From Phycisphaerales bacterium (GTDB taxonomy: Bacteria; Planctomycetota; Phycisphaerae; Phycisphaerales; UBA1924): a DNA stretch of 49,253 nucleotides. The notes below the pieces were generated by a model. The model was given only the letters and a program-made list of their open reading frames with translations, was not told where the DNA came from and did no database searches. The position numbers and the translations under genes were made by a program. Within the stretch, counting starts at the first letter, position 1. Each line of letters starts with the position of its first letter. Location: the NCBI GenBank assembly GCA_020845755.1, contig JADLFE010000037.1:1-49253 (forward strand). The letters run 5' to 3'. Shown piece by piece: positions 8,656 to 18,067 of this stretch.

Positions 8656-9816
8656 ATGAAAAACCTGAACACGAACCTCGCGGCTCTGGTGCTTTCGACG
8701 TTGGCGCTGTCCTCGGCCGCCGGCCAGACATACACCCTCGTCGACCTCGGCGCCTTCGCCGGACAATCGGAAGCCTACGGCCTGGCCCCGGGATCAATCC
8801 CCCTCGGCTCCTTCGTCAACCCCGATTCACACTTCCAAAGCGTGCTCTTCACGACACCCGAGACCGTCCTCTCCACCATCGCCGGATACAAGGAGCAGGT
8901 CGCCTTCACGTCCGATGCCACAGGTCGTGTCTACGGCACGACCTACTCCTTCGGGGATCTCACCCCATCCGGCTTCGTCGCCGATTCCTCTGGCGTCTCC
9001 CTCCTCGCGCCCTTCGCCGCTCGTGCCTCGAACAGTTCGGGTGTGATCGCCGGCACCTCTTACGCCGCCGACTCGGGCCTCCGCTACCTCCCACGCGCCG
9101 CGGTGTGGAATACTGGCACGCTCACAGTGCTCGGCACACTCGGCGGCGCCACGTCACAGGCCATGGACATCGACGATCGTGCCTGGGTCGTCGGCTCTTC
9201 AACCACCGCCAACGAGGCCGCGTCTCGCCCCGCACTCTGGAAGTCCGCGACCGCCTCCGATCTCGGAACCCTCGGCGGCACCGCCGGCCAGGCGCTCGCC
9301 ATCTACGCCAACCGCATCGTCGGCCATTCGCAGAACGCCGCCGGTGTCCGACGCGCCACCCTCTGGAATATCGACACCGCAGGCAACGTCGTCTCACGCG
9401 TCGACCTCGGTGGGCTGACGTCCACCGCGTACAGCTACGCCCTGGGCATGAACTCGACCGGCAAAGCCGTCGGAACCAGCAAGTTCCACGCCGTCCTCTT
9501 CGAGAACGGCGCCTGCATTGATCTCAACTCCCGTATCCCACCCACCACCGGATGGACGCTCGACAAGGCCTGGGACATCAACGACTCGGGAGTCATCGTC
9601 GGCGCCGGAACCTATATGGGCTTCCCCCGCGCCTTCATGCTCGTGCCCTTCTGCCTCGGTGACTTCAACAACGACGGCTTCGTCAACGCCCTCGATTACG
9701 ACGAGTTCGCGGGCTTCTTCGAGGTCGCAGACCCCGCCGCAGACATCAACAACGACGGCTTCGTCAACGCCCTCGATTACGACGAGTTCGCGTCGGCCTT
9801 CGAGGCCGGCTGCTGA
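8656..9816 (+). CDS. Secreted HAF-repeat protein with dockerin-like tail (copy 3)
   Basis: A 386-residue exported protein. ATG 8656 starts a signal peptide (to about residue 23, SSAAGQ). The body carries HAF-type repeats, named after their motif in extracellular repeat proteins: TVLGTLGGATSQAMDIDD and SDLGTLGGTAGQALAIYAN near residues 153-215, with related copies before and after (VDLGGLTSTAYSYALGMN). Repeats of this sort probably build a propeller-like fold. The C-terminal 54 residues are the dockerin-like tail, in DNA nearly identical to that of the gene ending at 7275. The gene follows the seven-haem cytochrome closely. A secreted or surface role is likely; no catalytic motif is visible. 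Confidence 0.85.
   Translation: MKNLNTNLAALVLSTLALSSAAGQTYTLVDLGAFAGQSEAYGLAPGSIPLGSFVNPDSHFQSVLFTTPETVLSTIAGYKEQVAFTSDATGRVYGTTYSFGDLTPSGFVADSSGVSLLAPFAARASNSSGVIAGTSYAADSGLRYLPRAAVWNTGTLTVLGTLGGATSQAMDIDDRAWVVGSSTTANEAASRPALWKSATASDLGTLGGTAGQALAIYANRIVGHSQNAAGVRRATLWNIDTAGNVVSRVDLGGLTSTAYSYALGMNSTGKAVGTSKFHAVLFENGACIDLNSRIPPTTGWTLDKAWDINDSGVIVGAGTYMGFPRAFMLVPFCLGDFNNDGFVNALDYDEFAGFFEVADPAADINNDGFVNALDYDEFASAFEAGC
9652..9816 (+). repeat. Dockerin-tail coding repeat, copy B
   Basis: Partner of the repeat at 7111-7275; the same 165-base length and a near-identical sequence, ending exactly at the stop codon. More diverged copies of the same module form the 3' ends of the genes finishing at 5416, 11521, 13637 and 20814. 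Confidence 0.9.
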
Positions 9817-9910
9817 GATTCCCCCGGACCCGGACTTCGTGCGCGACCGTCAATCCGGTCGCCACCTGTGTGCTCGCGGGCCTGCGTGCCCGGCGAATGG
9901 AGAATGTGCT

Positions 9911-11521
9911 ATGCGTACGCGGATTCAATCGACACTCAAGCCCGCCCTCGCCATGGTCCTTGCCGCCGGCTCGCTCCTCGCCGTGAATGCAGCATCCGCA
10001 CAGTGCGATCCCGCCTGGCACGCCGTCGGCGGACCCGCCGGAGGAGACACGACCGTGTGGGCCTCCACGAACTGGGACCCCGACGGCGTCGGCCCGCTGC
10101 AGCCCCGCCTCGTCATCGCCGGTGAGTTCCTCTCGTTCAACGGCACGCCCGTCAACAACATCGTCGTGTGGGACGGGTCCACCTGGTCCACCCTCGGCGA
10201 AGGCGTGGGCGGCGCGGGAACATGGATCACCAGCCTCGCCGCACTCCCCAACGGCGATCTCGTCGCCGCCGGTACCTTCACCAACTGCGGCGCCACATCC
10301 ACTCCCTACATCGCCCGATGGAACGGCACCGCCTGGGTCAGCATGGCCGGCGGCATGGACAACCAGGTCAACGCCATGACCGTGTCCAAGGCGACCGGCG
10401 AACTCTATGTCACCGGCCTCTTCACCAACGCCGGCGGCACGCCCGCCAACCGCGTCGCTCGCTGGACTGGCTCCGCCTGGACCGCCCTCGGCACAGGCCT
10501 TGGAAACATCGGCTGGGCCATCACCTCTCGGCCAAACGGCGACATTATCGCCGGCGGGTCCTTCACAACCGCCGGTGGAAAAACCGTCAACCGCCTCGCG
10601 CGATGGAGCGCGGGTCAGTGGTACGGAATGTCGGGAGGCACAAACTCCACCGTCCTCTCGCTCATCGGTCTCTCCAATGGCGACGTCATCGTCGGCGGTA
10701 CATTCACAACCCCCACTCCACGCGTGATCGGCTGGCGAGACTCCGGTTGGTTCCTCATGGGCTCCGGACTCAACGCACAGCCCCTCTGCTTCACCGAAAT
10801 GCCCAACGGCGACATCATCGCCGGCGGACACTTCTTCATCTCCGGCACCACCAGCGTGCCCAAAATCGCCCGCTTCGACGGCACCGACTGGCGCGCAATG
10901 GGTGCCGGCATGGATCAGTTCGTCATGACCACCACCGTCGATCCCGATGGTGTGCTCTGGGCCGGCGGCGGCTTCACGAACGCGGGTGATGTCGTCTCGC
11001 CTTACCTCGCCAAATGGGCCGCCGGATCGCCCCCCACCTTCACCAGCCAGCCATCGAACACCACGTCCTGCCCTTCCGGACCCGCGACCTTCTCCGTCGC
11101 GGTCGACTCCATCGATACCCCAACCTATCAGTGGAGCGTCGAGTCGCCCGCAGACAGCGGAACCTACGTCACCCTCTCCGGCCCAACCTTCTTCGAGCCC
11201 GACTCCGGACTCGAATTCAGCGTTAGCGGCATGGACCAGCCGACGCTCCAGGTCGCCGGCATCACCCTCCGCGATCACGCCAACGTCCTCCGCTTCGTCG
11301 CGCTCGCCTCCACGCCCTGCGGGAGCATCACCAGCAACACCGCTGCACTCACCGTCTGCCTCGCCGACTACAACTGCGATACCTTCGTCAACGCCCTTGA
11401 CTACGACGCCTTCGCCTCTCTGTTCGAGGTCGCCGATCCCGCCGCCGACATCAACCTCGACGGCTTCGTCAACGCCCTCGACTACGACGCCTTCGCCTCG
11501 GCTTTCGAGGCCGGCTGCTGA
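9911..11521 (+). CDS. Secreted propeller/Ig-like protein with dockerin-like tail (copy 4)
   Basis: A 536-residue exported protein. ATG 9911 lies after GGAG in gaatggagaatgtgct; a longer frame to 9518 overlaps the previous gene and was rejected. The signal peptide ends about residue 30 (NAASAQ). Residues about 30-370 hold seven or so repeats of the type LPNGDLVAAGTFTNCGA, then RWNGTAWVSMAGGMDNQVNA, each giving a blade-like unit of a probable beta-propeller. Residues about 376-484 form one Ig-like domain (TFTSQPSNTTSCPSGPATF). The rest is the dockerin-like tail (DYNCDTFVNALDYDAF, DINLDGFVNALDYDAF, ending EAGC). No active-site residues are recognisable. Probably a cell-surface or matrix binding protein. 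Confidence 0.85.
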   Translation: MRTRIQSTLKPALAMVLAAGSLLAVNAASAQCDPAWHAVGGPAGGDTTVWASTNWDPDGVGPLQPRLVIAGEFLSFNGTPVNNIVVWDGSTWSTLGEGVGGAGTWITSLAALPNGDLVAAGTFTNCGATSTPYIARWNGTAWVSMAGGMDNQVNAMTVSKATGELYVTGLFTNAGGTPANRVARWTGSAWTALGTGLGNIGWAITSRPNGDIIAGGSFTTAGGKTVNRLARWSAGQWYGMSGGTNSTVLSLIGLSNGDVIVGGTFTTPTPRVIGWRDSGWFLMGSGLNAQPLCFTEMPNGDIIAGGHFFISGTTSVPKIARFDGTDWRAMGAGMDQFVMTTTVDPDGVLWAGGGFTNAGDVVSPYLAKWAAGSPPTFTSQPSNTTSCPSGPATFSVAVDSIDTPTYQWSVESPADSGTYVTLSGPTFFEPDSGLEFSVSGMDQPTLQVAGITLRDHANVLRFVALASTPCGSITSNTAALTVCLADYNCDTFVNALDYDAFASLFEVADPAADINLDGFVNALDYDAFASAFEAGC

Positions 11522-11639
11522 TCTCCCCGCCACCCTCGGAACACGACGGTCCCCCGTCCGCATTTCCGCGCCGCCATGATGCGCACCGGACGATACCGTC
11601 CCTTCAATGAAATCGATGATCCACTTAGGAACGAAACGA

Positions 11640-13637
11640 ATGAACCGGAATCTGCATGTCATCACCTCGGCCCTGGCCCTCTCCTGCCTCGCGGGATTGG
11701 CCACGGGACAGGTCCTCGTCGATCTGGGCAAACTCCCCGGTGGCACATGGAACTACGCCAGCACACTCTCCGACGACGGATCGGTCGTCTGCGGAAGCGC
11801 CGACGTCGCCGGCGGAAAGCCCCGCGCCTATCGATGGACCGCCTCGAGCGGACTGGTCAACCTCGGCATCGTCAGCGGCGCCGATCACTCCTACGGCTAT
11901 TCCATCAGCGGCAACGGACTGGTCGTCATCGGCGACAGCGGCCTGGGCTTTGATCAGGCCTGCCGATGGACGCAGGCCACCGGCATGGTCTCCATCGGCG
12001 GCTTCGCCAGCAACTCTCCCTCCTTCGCCTTCGGCGCCAACTCCGACGGGACAGTCATCGTCGGCGACGGATACATGGGCGGACTGCAGCGCGCGTTCCG
12101 CTGGACGCAGGCCACTGGGATGCAGGCATTCGGACAGATCCTCGCCGGATGTGACCAGTCGCTCGCGCTCGGCATCACCCCCAACGCCTCCCACCTCTTC
12201 GGCTACTGCTACCACAACGCGCCGCAACTCATCATGCCGACCGCTTGCAGGTGGGATGCCGCCGGCAACATCATCAGCCTCGGTGTCCTCGCGGGAAGCG
12301 CCGAATCCGTCCCCGGCGATTGCAACGCCGATGCCTCCGTCATCGTCGGATACTGCGCCGATATGCAAGGGCAGAACGCACGCTCCTTCCGATGGTCCGC
12401 GGCCACCGGCATGCAGGAACTCCTCGCGCCCGCAGGAATGACCGCCTCGATCGCGGGAGCAATCACCGCCGACGCCACTGTCATCACCGGGTATGGCTTT
12501 GAATCCAGCGGCACGGAAAGCGCGATCATCTGGATCAACGGTGTCGCCCAACGCGTCTCCGACTACCTCGTCGCCCGCGGCGTCAACACCGCCGGGTGGA
12601 CCCTCCGCACCGCCGATATCAGCGCCGGCGGAACCGCCATGGCCGGCTGGGGAATCCACAACGGCGTGGGAACCAGTTGGTACATCAACCTCGGCTGCGC
12701 CGACGCGCCCTCCATCACCAGCCACCCACTCAGCCAGACGATCTCCCTTGGCTCGCCCGTGACCTTCAGCATCGTCGCCGCCGGCCCCTCGCTCCAGTAT
12801 CAGTGGTACAAGAACAACGCCATCATCCCCGGCGCCATCGCTTCCTCGTACACCATCAACTCCGTCACTCAGAACGACGCGGGCGATTTCTTCTGCATGG
12901 TGTCAAACTCCTGCGGGAGCATCTCCTCCAATACCGCCATCCTCACCGTCGATCTCGGATGTGTCGCGCCAACCATCACCGGACAGCCCGCGAGCCAGAC
13001 CGTCAACCCAGGCTCGCCCGCAACCTTCGGCGTGACCGCCACCGGCACGGACCTCGAGTTCCAGTGGTTCCTGAACGGATCCGTCATCAATGGCGCGATC
13101 GCGCCCAACTACTCGATCTCCGCCGCTGACCTGAGCGACGAGGGCGAGTACACCTGCCTCGTTTTCAACGCGTGCGGCGATGACCTCTCCGCTCCCGCGA
13201 CGCTCACGATCTCCAACGGCTGCGATCCCACGATCACCGATCAGCCCGACAACGCCCGCTCCTGCCCGGGGAGCACCGTCGTGCTCAGTCTCGCCGCCGT
13301 CGGCGACGGCGAACTGGGGTTCCAGTGGCGCAAGGGCGGCGAGGATATCTTCGGCGCCAACGCCCCGACCTACACCATCTGGAGCGCCACACCCGCGGAC
13401 TCCGGGATCTATGACTGCGTGGTCGAGAATGACTGCGGGCACGTCGTCAGCGATGCCGCGATCGTCACCGTGTGCGCCGCCGATTTCAACTGCGACGCCT
13501 TCGTCAACGCCCTCGATTACGACCAATTCGCCGAACTCTTCGAACTCGCAGACCCCGGCGCCGACATCAACCTCGACGGCTTCGTCAACGCCCTTGATTA
13601 CGATACCTTCGCTTCAGCCTTCGAGGCCGGCTGCTGA
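11640..13637 (+). CDS. Secreted HAF/triple-Ig protein with dockerin-like tail (copy 5)
   Basis: A 665-residue exported protein. The start at 11640 has TTAGGA upstream and yields a signal peptide ending about residue 23 (GLATGQ). Residues about 24-355 are HAF-like propeller repeats (SDDGSVVCGSADVAGGKPRA, YRWTASSGLVNLG). Three Ig-like domains follow at about 356-437, 442-523 and 528-610, each with the pattern QP..Q....G..V.F......L.YQW and a late DAG/DEGEY.C segment. The dockerin-like tail closes the protein (DFNCDAFVNALDYDQF, DINLDGFVNALDYDTF, EAGC). It is the last of the plus-strand series. The module set suggests binding and matrix building rather than catalysis. Confidence 0.85.
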   Translation: MNRNLHVITSALALSCLAGLATGQVLVDLGKLPGGTWNYASTLSDDGSVVCGSADVAGGKPRAYRWTASSGLVNLGIVSGADHSYGYSISGNGLVVIGDSGLGFDQACRWTQATGMVSIGGFASNSPSFAFGANSDGTVIVGDGYMGGLQRAFRWTQATGMQAFGQILAGCDQSLALGITPNASHLFGYCYHNAPQLIMPTACRWDAAGNIISLGVLAGSAESVPGDCNADASVIVGYCADMQGQNARSFRWSAATGMQELLAPAGMTASIAGAITADATVITGYGFESSGTESAIIWINGVAQRVSDYLVARGVNTAGWTLRTADISAGGTAMAGWGIHNGVGTSWYINLGCADAPSITSHPLSQTISLGSPVTFSIVAAGPSLQYQWYKNNAIIPGAIASSYTINSVTQNDAGDFFCMVSNSCGSISSNTAILTVDLGCVAPTITGQPASQTVNPGSPATFGVTATGTDLEFQWFLNGSVINGAIAPNYSISAADLSDEGEYTCLVFNACGDDLSAPATLTISNGCDPTITDQPDNARSCPGSTVVLSLAAVGDGELGFQWRKGGEDIFGANAPTYTIWSATPADSGIYDCVVENDCGHVVSDAAIVTVCAADFNCDAFVNALDYDQFAELFELADPGADINLDGFVNALDYDTFASAFEAGC

Positions 13638-13705
13638 TACCGGTGACGCCACCGGACACGCCCGCCGGTCCGTCGCGCAGACCCGCCCGAGCGGACACGA
13701 GAGAA

Positions 13706-13882
13706 TCACGCACCACGCGGCATGTCCACACTCGGCATGCCGCGTTTCATCCGGGCACGCACCAATCCGACGAGTGGCCACGGTCGATCCGCGTGCTCGC
13801 CGTTCTGGATCGATCCCCGAATCGTCACGACGAGGACGATCACCACGATGATGGCGCCGAGGGCGCCACGCCGTCGCACCAT
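13706..13882 (-). CDS. Possible small single-span membrane protein
   Basis: A 58-residue ORF in the otherwise empty gap 13638-14011. It reads MVRRRGALGAIIVVIVLVV and continues with a polar tail. A positively charged N-terminus followed by an unbroken hydrophobic stretch of about 13-15 residues is the profile of a small inner-membrane protein. There is no clear ribosome site and no recognised family. It lies downstream of, and in the same direction as, the subtilase gene. The rest of the gap holds nothing I can support. Confidence 0.35.
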   Translation of the reverse strand: MVRRRGALGAIIVVIVLVVTIRGSIQNGEHADRPWPLVGLVRARMKRGMPSVDMPRGA

Positions 13883-14011
13883 CGCCCGCGTGACCCGACA
13901 TTTCGACTCGCGCTTCCATGCCCGAAGAAGCGCACCCCGCCCGACAGGAGCGCATCATCCACCCGATGATCGGCGTTCACATCCACGATCAGGGCACACG
14001 CACGCCTTCAC

Positions 14012-15223
14012 TCACCGGGTGGACGACCGCTTCGGCGGCGGACGCAGACGCTGCAAAGCCTGCCACGGGCGGACCCGCCCATGGCCGAGGTCTTCCGCAC
14101 GTTCGCTGTTGGTTGCTCGAAGATCGAGCGCCGATTCGAGAATCTGCGTGCTGATCACGCCGAAGCCCTGGGCCTGGAAGCGCGACGTCACCAGGGCCGA
14201 TGCACCGCTCACCAACGCCGCCGAGAAGCTCGTCCCGCTCGCGACCGCGAACTGGTTGTTCGGCATGATGCTGACGAGATCCTCGCCCGGGGCACACAGA
14301 TCGACACAGTGCCCAAACCCTGAGAATGCAGACTTCACGTCGTTCATGTCCGTCGATGCGACCGCGATCACCCCCGCGTTGGCCGCGGGGTACACCTTGT
14401 CGTCGCTGTCGCGGTTGTCCATCGCCGCCACCACGATGATCCCAAGCGACTCCGCCTCGGCAATCGCGTCGGCCACGACACTCGAGTTCTTGGGAGACGA
14501 CATCGAGATGTTGATCACCCGCGCGCCGTTCTCGATCGCGTGGTAAATCCCCTCCGCGATCATGAACGACGAGCCCATACCCGTCGCGTCCATCACGCGG
14601 ATCGGAAGGATCGTCGCGTCGGGCGCCACCATGTGGATGAGCCCCGACACGAACGTGCCGTGCCCCGCCATCACCCCCGCGCCCGCGTCGTTCACGTTGG
14701 TGCTGTTGTCAAGGAAGTTGTACCCGCCCGGCGCGATCGCGCCGTTCAGATACGCGTGCTGCGACACGCCCGTGTCCAGCACCGCAACGATCACCCCCGC
14801 CCCTCTCGAGATCCGGTGCGCCGACGGAAGCGATACGAATCCCGCCACCGGCTGCGCCCCAACCGTCTGCTCAGCAACCCGAACGAAGAAACTCTGAGTG
14901 TGCCCCTCGGCCACGCAGTTCGACGCGTTCTGCTCGTCGCCCTCGATCCGATCGTCGAAATCAAACTCGATGTCCTGGTCGCTGTCATTCACGTTCGGAT
15001 CTGTGCCCAGCAGATACAACCCACGCGGCTCGTACCTGGCCAGCACCACCGCCCCGTACGTCGCCGCAACCTCCTCGATGTTCTGGTTCGCCGCCAGACG
15101 CACGATGAACTGATGCTCCAACGCATCGCCGGAATCCGACGCCAGCGCGACAATGGGCATACCCGCCGCCAAGACCATCGCCGCGATGGCGGAAAGTCGG
15201 ACGCGGAGCGTTTCATGGTTCAT
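14012..15223 (-). CDS. Secreted S8 subtilisin-like serine peptidase
   Basis: A 403-residue exported subtilase. The ATG at 15223 forms an ATGA overlap with the stop of the CHAT gene, so the two are probably translationally coupled; an in-frame start 30 bases upstream would lie inside the CHAT gene. The signal peptide covers residues 1 to about 28. A short I9-like propeptide follows (HQFIVRLAANQNIEEVAAT), and an acidic aspartate-rich linker (DSDQDIEFDFDDRIEGDE) could bind calcium. The catalytic triad is Asp150 (VAVLDTGVS), His188 (AGHGTFVSG) and Ser332 (SGTSFSAA). The oxyanion region reads AAMDNRDSDD instead of the usual AAGN. It lies last in the sigma/CHAT operon, so it may act on or with CHAT-dependent partners outside the cytoplasm; that link is inferred. 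Confidence 0.9.
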   Translation of the reverse strand: MNHETLRVRLSAIAAMVLAAGMPIVALASDSGDALEHQFIVRLAANQNIEEVAATYGAVVLARYEPRGLYLLGTDPNVNDSDQDIEFDFDDRIEGDEQNASNCVAEGHTQSFFVRVAEQTVGAQPVAGFVSLPSAHRISRGAGVIVAVLDTGVSQHAYLNGAIAPGGYNFLDNSTNVNDAGAGVMAGHGTFVSGLIHMVAPDATILPIRVMDATGMGSSFMIAEGIYHAIENGARVINISMSSPKNSSVVADAIAEAESLGIIVVAAMDNRDSDDKVYPAANAGVIAVASTDMNDVKSAFSGFGHCVDLCAPGEDLVSIMPNNQFAVASGTSFSAALVSGASALVTSRFQAQGFGVISTQILESALDLRATNSERAEDLGHGRVRPWQALQRLRPPPKRSSTR

Positions 15224-18057
15224 GCTGATCCAATCACGAAGAACGACGCCCACCCCGCAGGATGGTGACCCTGTCGGAACTTTCCGAGTTGAACACGCCC
15301 GAGTGCATCCGCCGGCAATGCGGATTCACACATCGGATTATCGTACATCGAGGTGTACCATTCCGCAACCATTTCTCGCGCGGATTGATCGTGCAACGCC
15401 CAGTGCGTGAGCACGAGCGATGATGCGCCCGCGCCGAGGAAAGCCCGAACGAGCCCCAGAAGCTCGTCCCCCGGCGATCTCTCAGCCCGACCCGTCCCGC
15501 AACCGCTGAGCACGACGTGCGCACCACCCAATTCGATATCCCCTAGATTCCAGGCCGATATCCACCCGTCCGCGAGCCGCAGCCCAGACGCCCCGGGATT
15601 GCTCGCGACGTACCTGGCGTGGGTCGCAATGTGAATGATCGAGCGGGATCGCATCGCCTGAGACACGTTCTCAATCGTCGCCTCGCTCCCGATAATCAGA
15701 TCCGCACCCGGGAGCGCGTTCCACGCCGCACGCGCCTCGTCCTCGGCGTAGGGGATTGCCTCATCGGACACGCCAATGACCAGCGGGCGAGCGTCCGCTC
15801 CACTCGCACGCGACCGGAGCCGCATCGCCACGGCTGCGCTCGGCGCAATCGTAACGACACGACGGGCCAATTCAGGCTCGCCCGATTCATCCATGAGCGC
15901 ATGGAACGGCACGCGATGCAGCACGCCGAACGGAACGACAAGCAGTCGTGCGACGCCGGAGAGTTCGCTCGCCAGCGGCCCCAGCAGGTACGCGTGCAAC
16001 TCGCGGAGAACTTTCTCGGCGTCACGCGCGAGGCGTTGGCCGGCGGGACCCGCGGGCAGCCCGCGGATAACGGCACGATCGATCTGAAACGCGAGCGCAT
16101 CGATCGACCGCTCAACCGCGTCAATCGCGGCGATATTGCGGCGGATCCGCTCGCCGTCGCGAGTTCCGACGAGCACGCTCAGTGAGCCCGACTCCTCGAA
16201 ATACTCGACGAGCGCCTGATCGGCTTGCAGCGACCGCCCCACCTCCCGGAGCGGGAACGGATCACTGTCCAGCACGCGCCGGGGAGAACGAGCGGCCAGT
16301 CGCTGCTCCGCCATCCGCAACGCGACCTCGCGCTGGCGAATGCCCGCGATGCGATCGGCGCTGCTCCCTCGTGACGACACGCCCACGTCGCCTGTGTGCG
16401 AATACATCGCCGTGAGTTCGCGGCGCAGTCGATCGATCTCATGCACGACCTCCCGCTCGCCGATTTCAACGCTCCCGCTCGACCGCGCCAACGCCGGATG
16501 CGCCGCGGATTCCTGCATCGTCCGAGCGCGGGCCCGCTCGATGCGATCAAAGGCCAGCGGCACATCACCCACGTCGATCGCAAAACTCGCCGCGTCGCCA
16601 TAAATGCTCGACCGGCGCCCGAGAAACGCCGCCCGCAGTGCCTCGGCGTTCAGCGTGCCGCGGATACGCTCGGTCTGCTCGATCGCGGCGGCGAAATCCG
16701 CCGCGGCGGCGTCTCGCCTGTTCCCCGCGACGCGGATCCGGGCCCGGGCGTGCAGCAGTTCGGCCTTCAGCGGGGCAAGGTCGAGCGCTTCCGCGACACT
16801 CATCGCGTGCTCCACCTGTTCGCCGGCGCCGGCCAAGTCGCCCGATCGCAGAAGCAGATCTCCCAACTGCAGGTGCGCAACCGCCGCATCGGCCGGACGA
16901 TCCTCAAGCAGCGTGATCGCCTCCCGAAGCAGCCCCTCGGCACCGGTGATGTCGCCGCTCGCCTCGAGCACGCGCGCCTCGAGCATGCCTCCCTTGGCCA
17001 GGCCCGTCCTGTTATTCATGGGCTTCAGAAGCGCCCTCGCTTCCGCGATGATGTCACGCGCCCCCGCCCACTCGCGACGCTCGATGAGCGTACGCGAGAG
17101 ACCCAGGAGCGCTCGCGCCAATTCCTGCGACATCCCGTGCTCACGCAACGCGGGGATCGCGCTCTGGAACGCGTCGGCGGCGTCCGTCAAAGCGCCGAGC
17201 GACAACATCGCCTCCGCCTGCTCGATCCATAATCGCGCCACGTCCCCCGGCGCTCCATCCGCCAACAACCGCCGTCGAGCCCCCTCGAAATACGCCAGCC
17301 CCTCCTGCATCCGACCCTGGCGGCTCGTCAGGTCGGCGAGATTCCCCTCGACGATCGCCGCCGCACGCGTCGCCTTCAGCGACTCCAGCCCCGACAACGC
17401 CGAGCGGAACGCCTCCTCGGCTGCGTGGAACTCGTGCAGATCAAGCAACGCCTCCGCCCGGTTGCTCTGCAACTGGGCCGTCAGCATCGGTTGATCCACC
17501 AGGAGCGCCAACGCCCGATCGAAGTGCTCCACCGCACGCCGCGGCTGGTCCGACATCCGCCGCACCACGCCCAGGTTGATGTGCGCGCGGGCCGCGAGAA
17601 CCGCTTCGCCCGCGTGCGTGAACGCGCCGAGCGCCGCCTCCCCCGCCTCGATCGCCTCGTTCAATCGCCCCTTCCGCGCCAGCGCGTGCAGCGTCGCCAT
17701 CCGGACGCGGGCCCCCTCGAGCGCATCGCCCGATCGATCCGCCGCTACCACCGCATCCGCCAGCGTCGCGAGCGCGTCGTCATACCGATTCGCGTACGCC
17801 AGCGCGTGCGCCAACGCACGCCGCGTCCGTGCCTGCAACAGCGGATCCACGATCTGGTCCGCCGCGCTCACCAGCACCGGCGCCGCCGCCAGCGCCCTCG
17901 TCAGGTTCGACATCGCCATCCGCTCAACATCGTCCGACAGCCGGCCCAGTATCCGCGGTGCCTCCCCAGCCGCACGCACGCGCGCAACCGCCTCGCCCGG
18001 CGCCAGTCCGGCCATCTCATCGAGCAGGAATGAGAGATCGCTCGCGGGCTCGGTCAT
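15220..18057 (-). CDS. TPR-CHAT domain (caspase-like) protein
   Basis: A 945-residue protein joining tetratricopeptide repeats to a CHAT peptidase domain. Residues about 70-490 are helical repeats of TPR type (ALAYANRYDDALATLADAV, AHINLGVVRRMSDQPRRAVEH). A helical linker rich in arginine and glutamate leads to the CHAT domain (about 640-945). Its caspase-like dyad is intact: His813 in IHIATHARY and Cys853 in LSGCGTGRAE. The protein ends HPAGWASFFVIGSA, typical of CHAT domains. There is no signal peptide, so it should be cytoplasmic. CHAT proteins (relatives of caspases, separase and the Craspase component TPR-CHAT) act as proteases switched on by partner proteins. The gene starts ten bases after the preceding small gene and overlaps the subtilase start by four bases. 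Confidence 0.9.
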   Translation of the reverse strand: MTEPASDLSFLLDEMAGLAPGEAVARVRAAGEAPRILGRLSDDVERMAMSNLTRALAAAPVLVSAADQIVDPLLQARTRRALAHALAYANRYDDALATLADAVVAADRSGDALEGARVRMATLHALARKGRLNEAIEAGEAALGAFTHAGEAVLAARAHINLGVVRRMSDQPRRAVEHFDRALALLVDQPMLTAQLQSNRAEALLDLHEFHAAEEAFRSALSGLESLKATRAAAIVEGNLADLTSRQGRMQEGLAYFEGARRRLLADGAPGDVARLWIEQAEAMLSLGALTDAADAFQSAIPALREHGMSQELARALLGLSRTLIERREWAGARDIIAEARALLKPMNNRTGLAKGGMLEARVLEASGDITGAEGLLREAITLLEDRPADAAVAHLQLGDLLLRSGDLAGAGEQVEHAMSVAEALDLAPLKAELLHARARIRVAGNRRDAAAADFAAAIEQTERIRGTLNAEALRAAFLGRRSSIYGDAASFAIDVGDVPLAFDRIERARARTMQESAAHPALARSSGSVEIGEREVVHEIDRLRRELTAMYSHTGDVGVSSRGSSADRIAGIRQREVALRMAEQRLAARSPRRVLDSDPFPLREVGRSLQADQALVEYFEESGSLSVLVGTRDGERIRRNIAAIDAVERSIDALAFQIDRAVIRGLPAGPAGQRLARDAEKVLRELHAYLLGPLASELSGVARLLVVPFGVLHRVPFHALMDESGEPELARRVVTIAPSAAVAMRLRSRASGADARPLVIGVSDEAIPYAEDEARAAWNALPGADLIIGSEATIENVSQAMRSRSIIHIATHARYVASNPGASGLRLADGWISAWNLGDIELGGAHVVLSGCGTGRAERSPGDELLGLVRAFLGAGASSLVLTHWALHDQSAREMVAEWYTSMYDNPMCESALPADALGRVQLGKFRQGHHPAGWASFFVIGSA

Positions 18058-18067
18058 ACACGTTCAA

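Noticed and set aside
9764..11746. Minus-strand frame of 660 codons opposite the propeller/Ig gene
   Set aside because: Translation is a glycine/valine/acid-rich shadow; the plus strand has a signal peptide, repeats and the dockerin-like tail.
7111..13637. Repeated near-identical blocks considered as a CRISPR-like or tandem repeat array
   Set aside because: The repeats lie kilobases apart, are coding, and each ends a separate gene; no spacer structure.
13722..14546. Plus-strand frame crossing into the subtilase gene
   Set aside because: Runs antisense to the well-supported S8 catalytic domain and has no ribosome site or recognisable domain.
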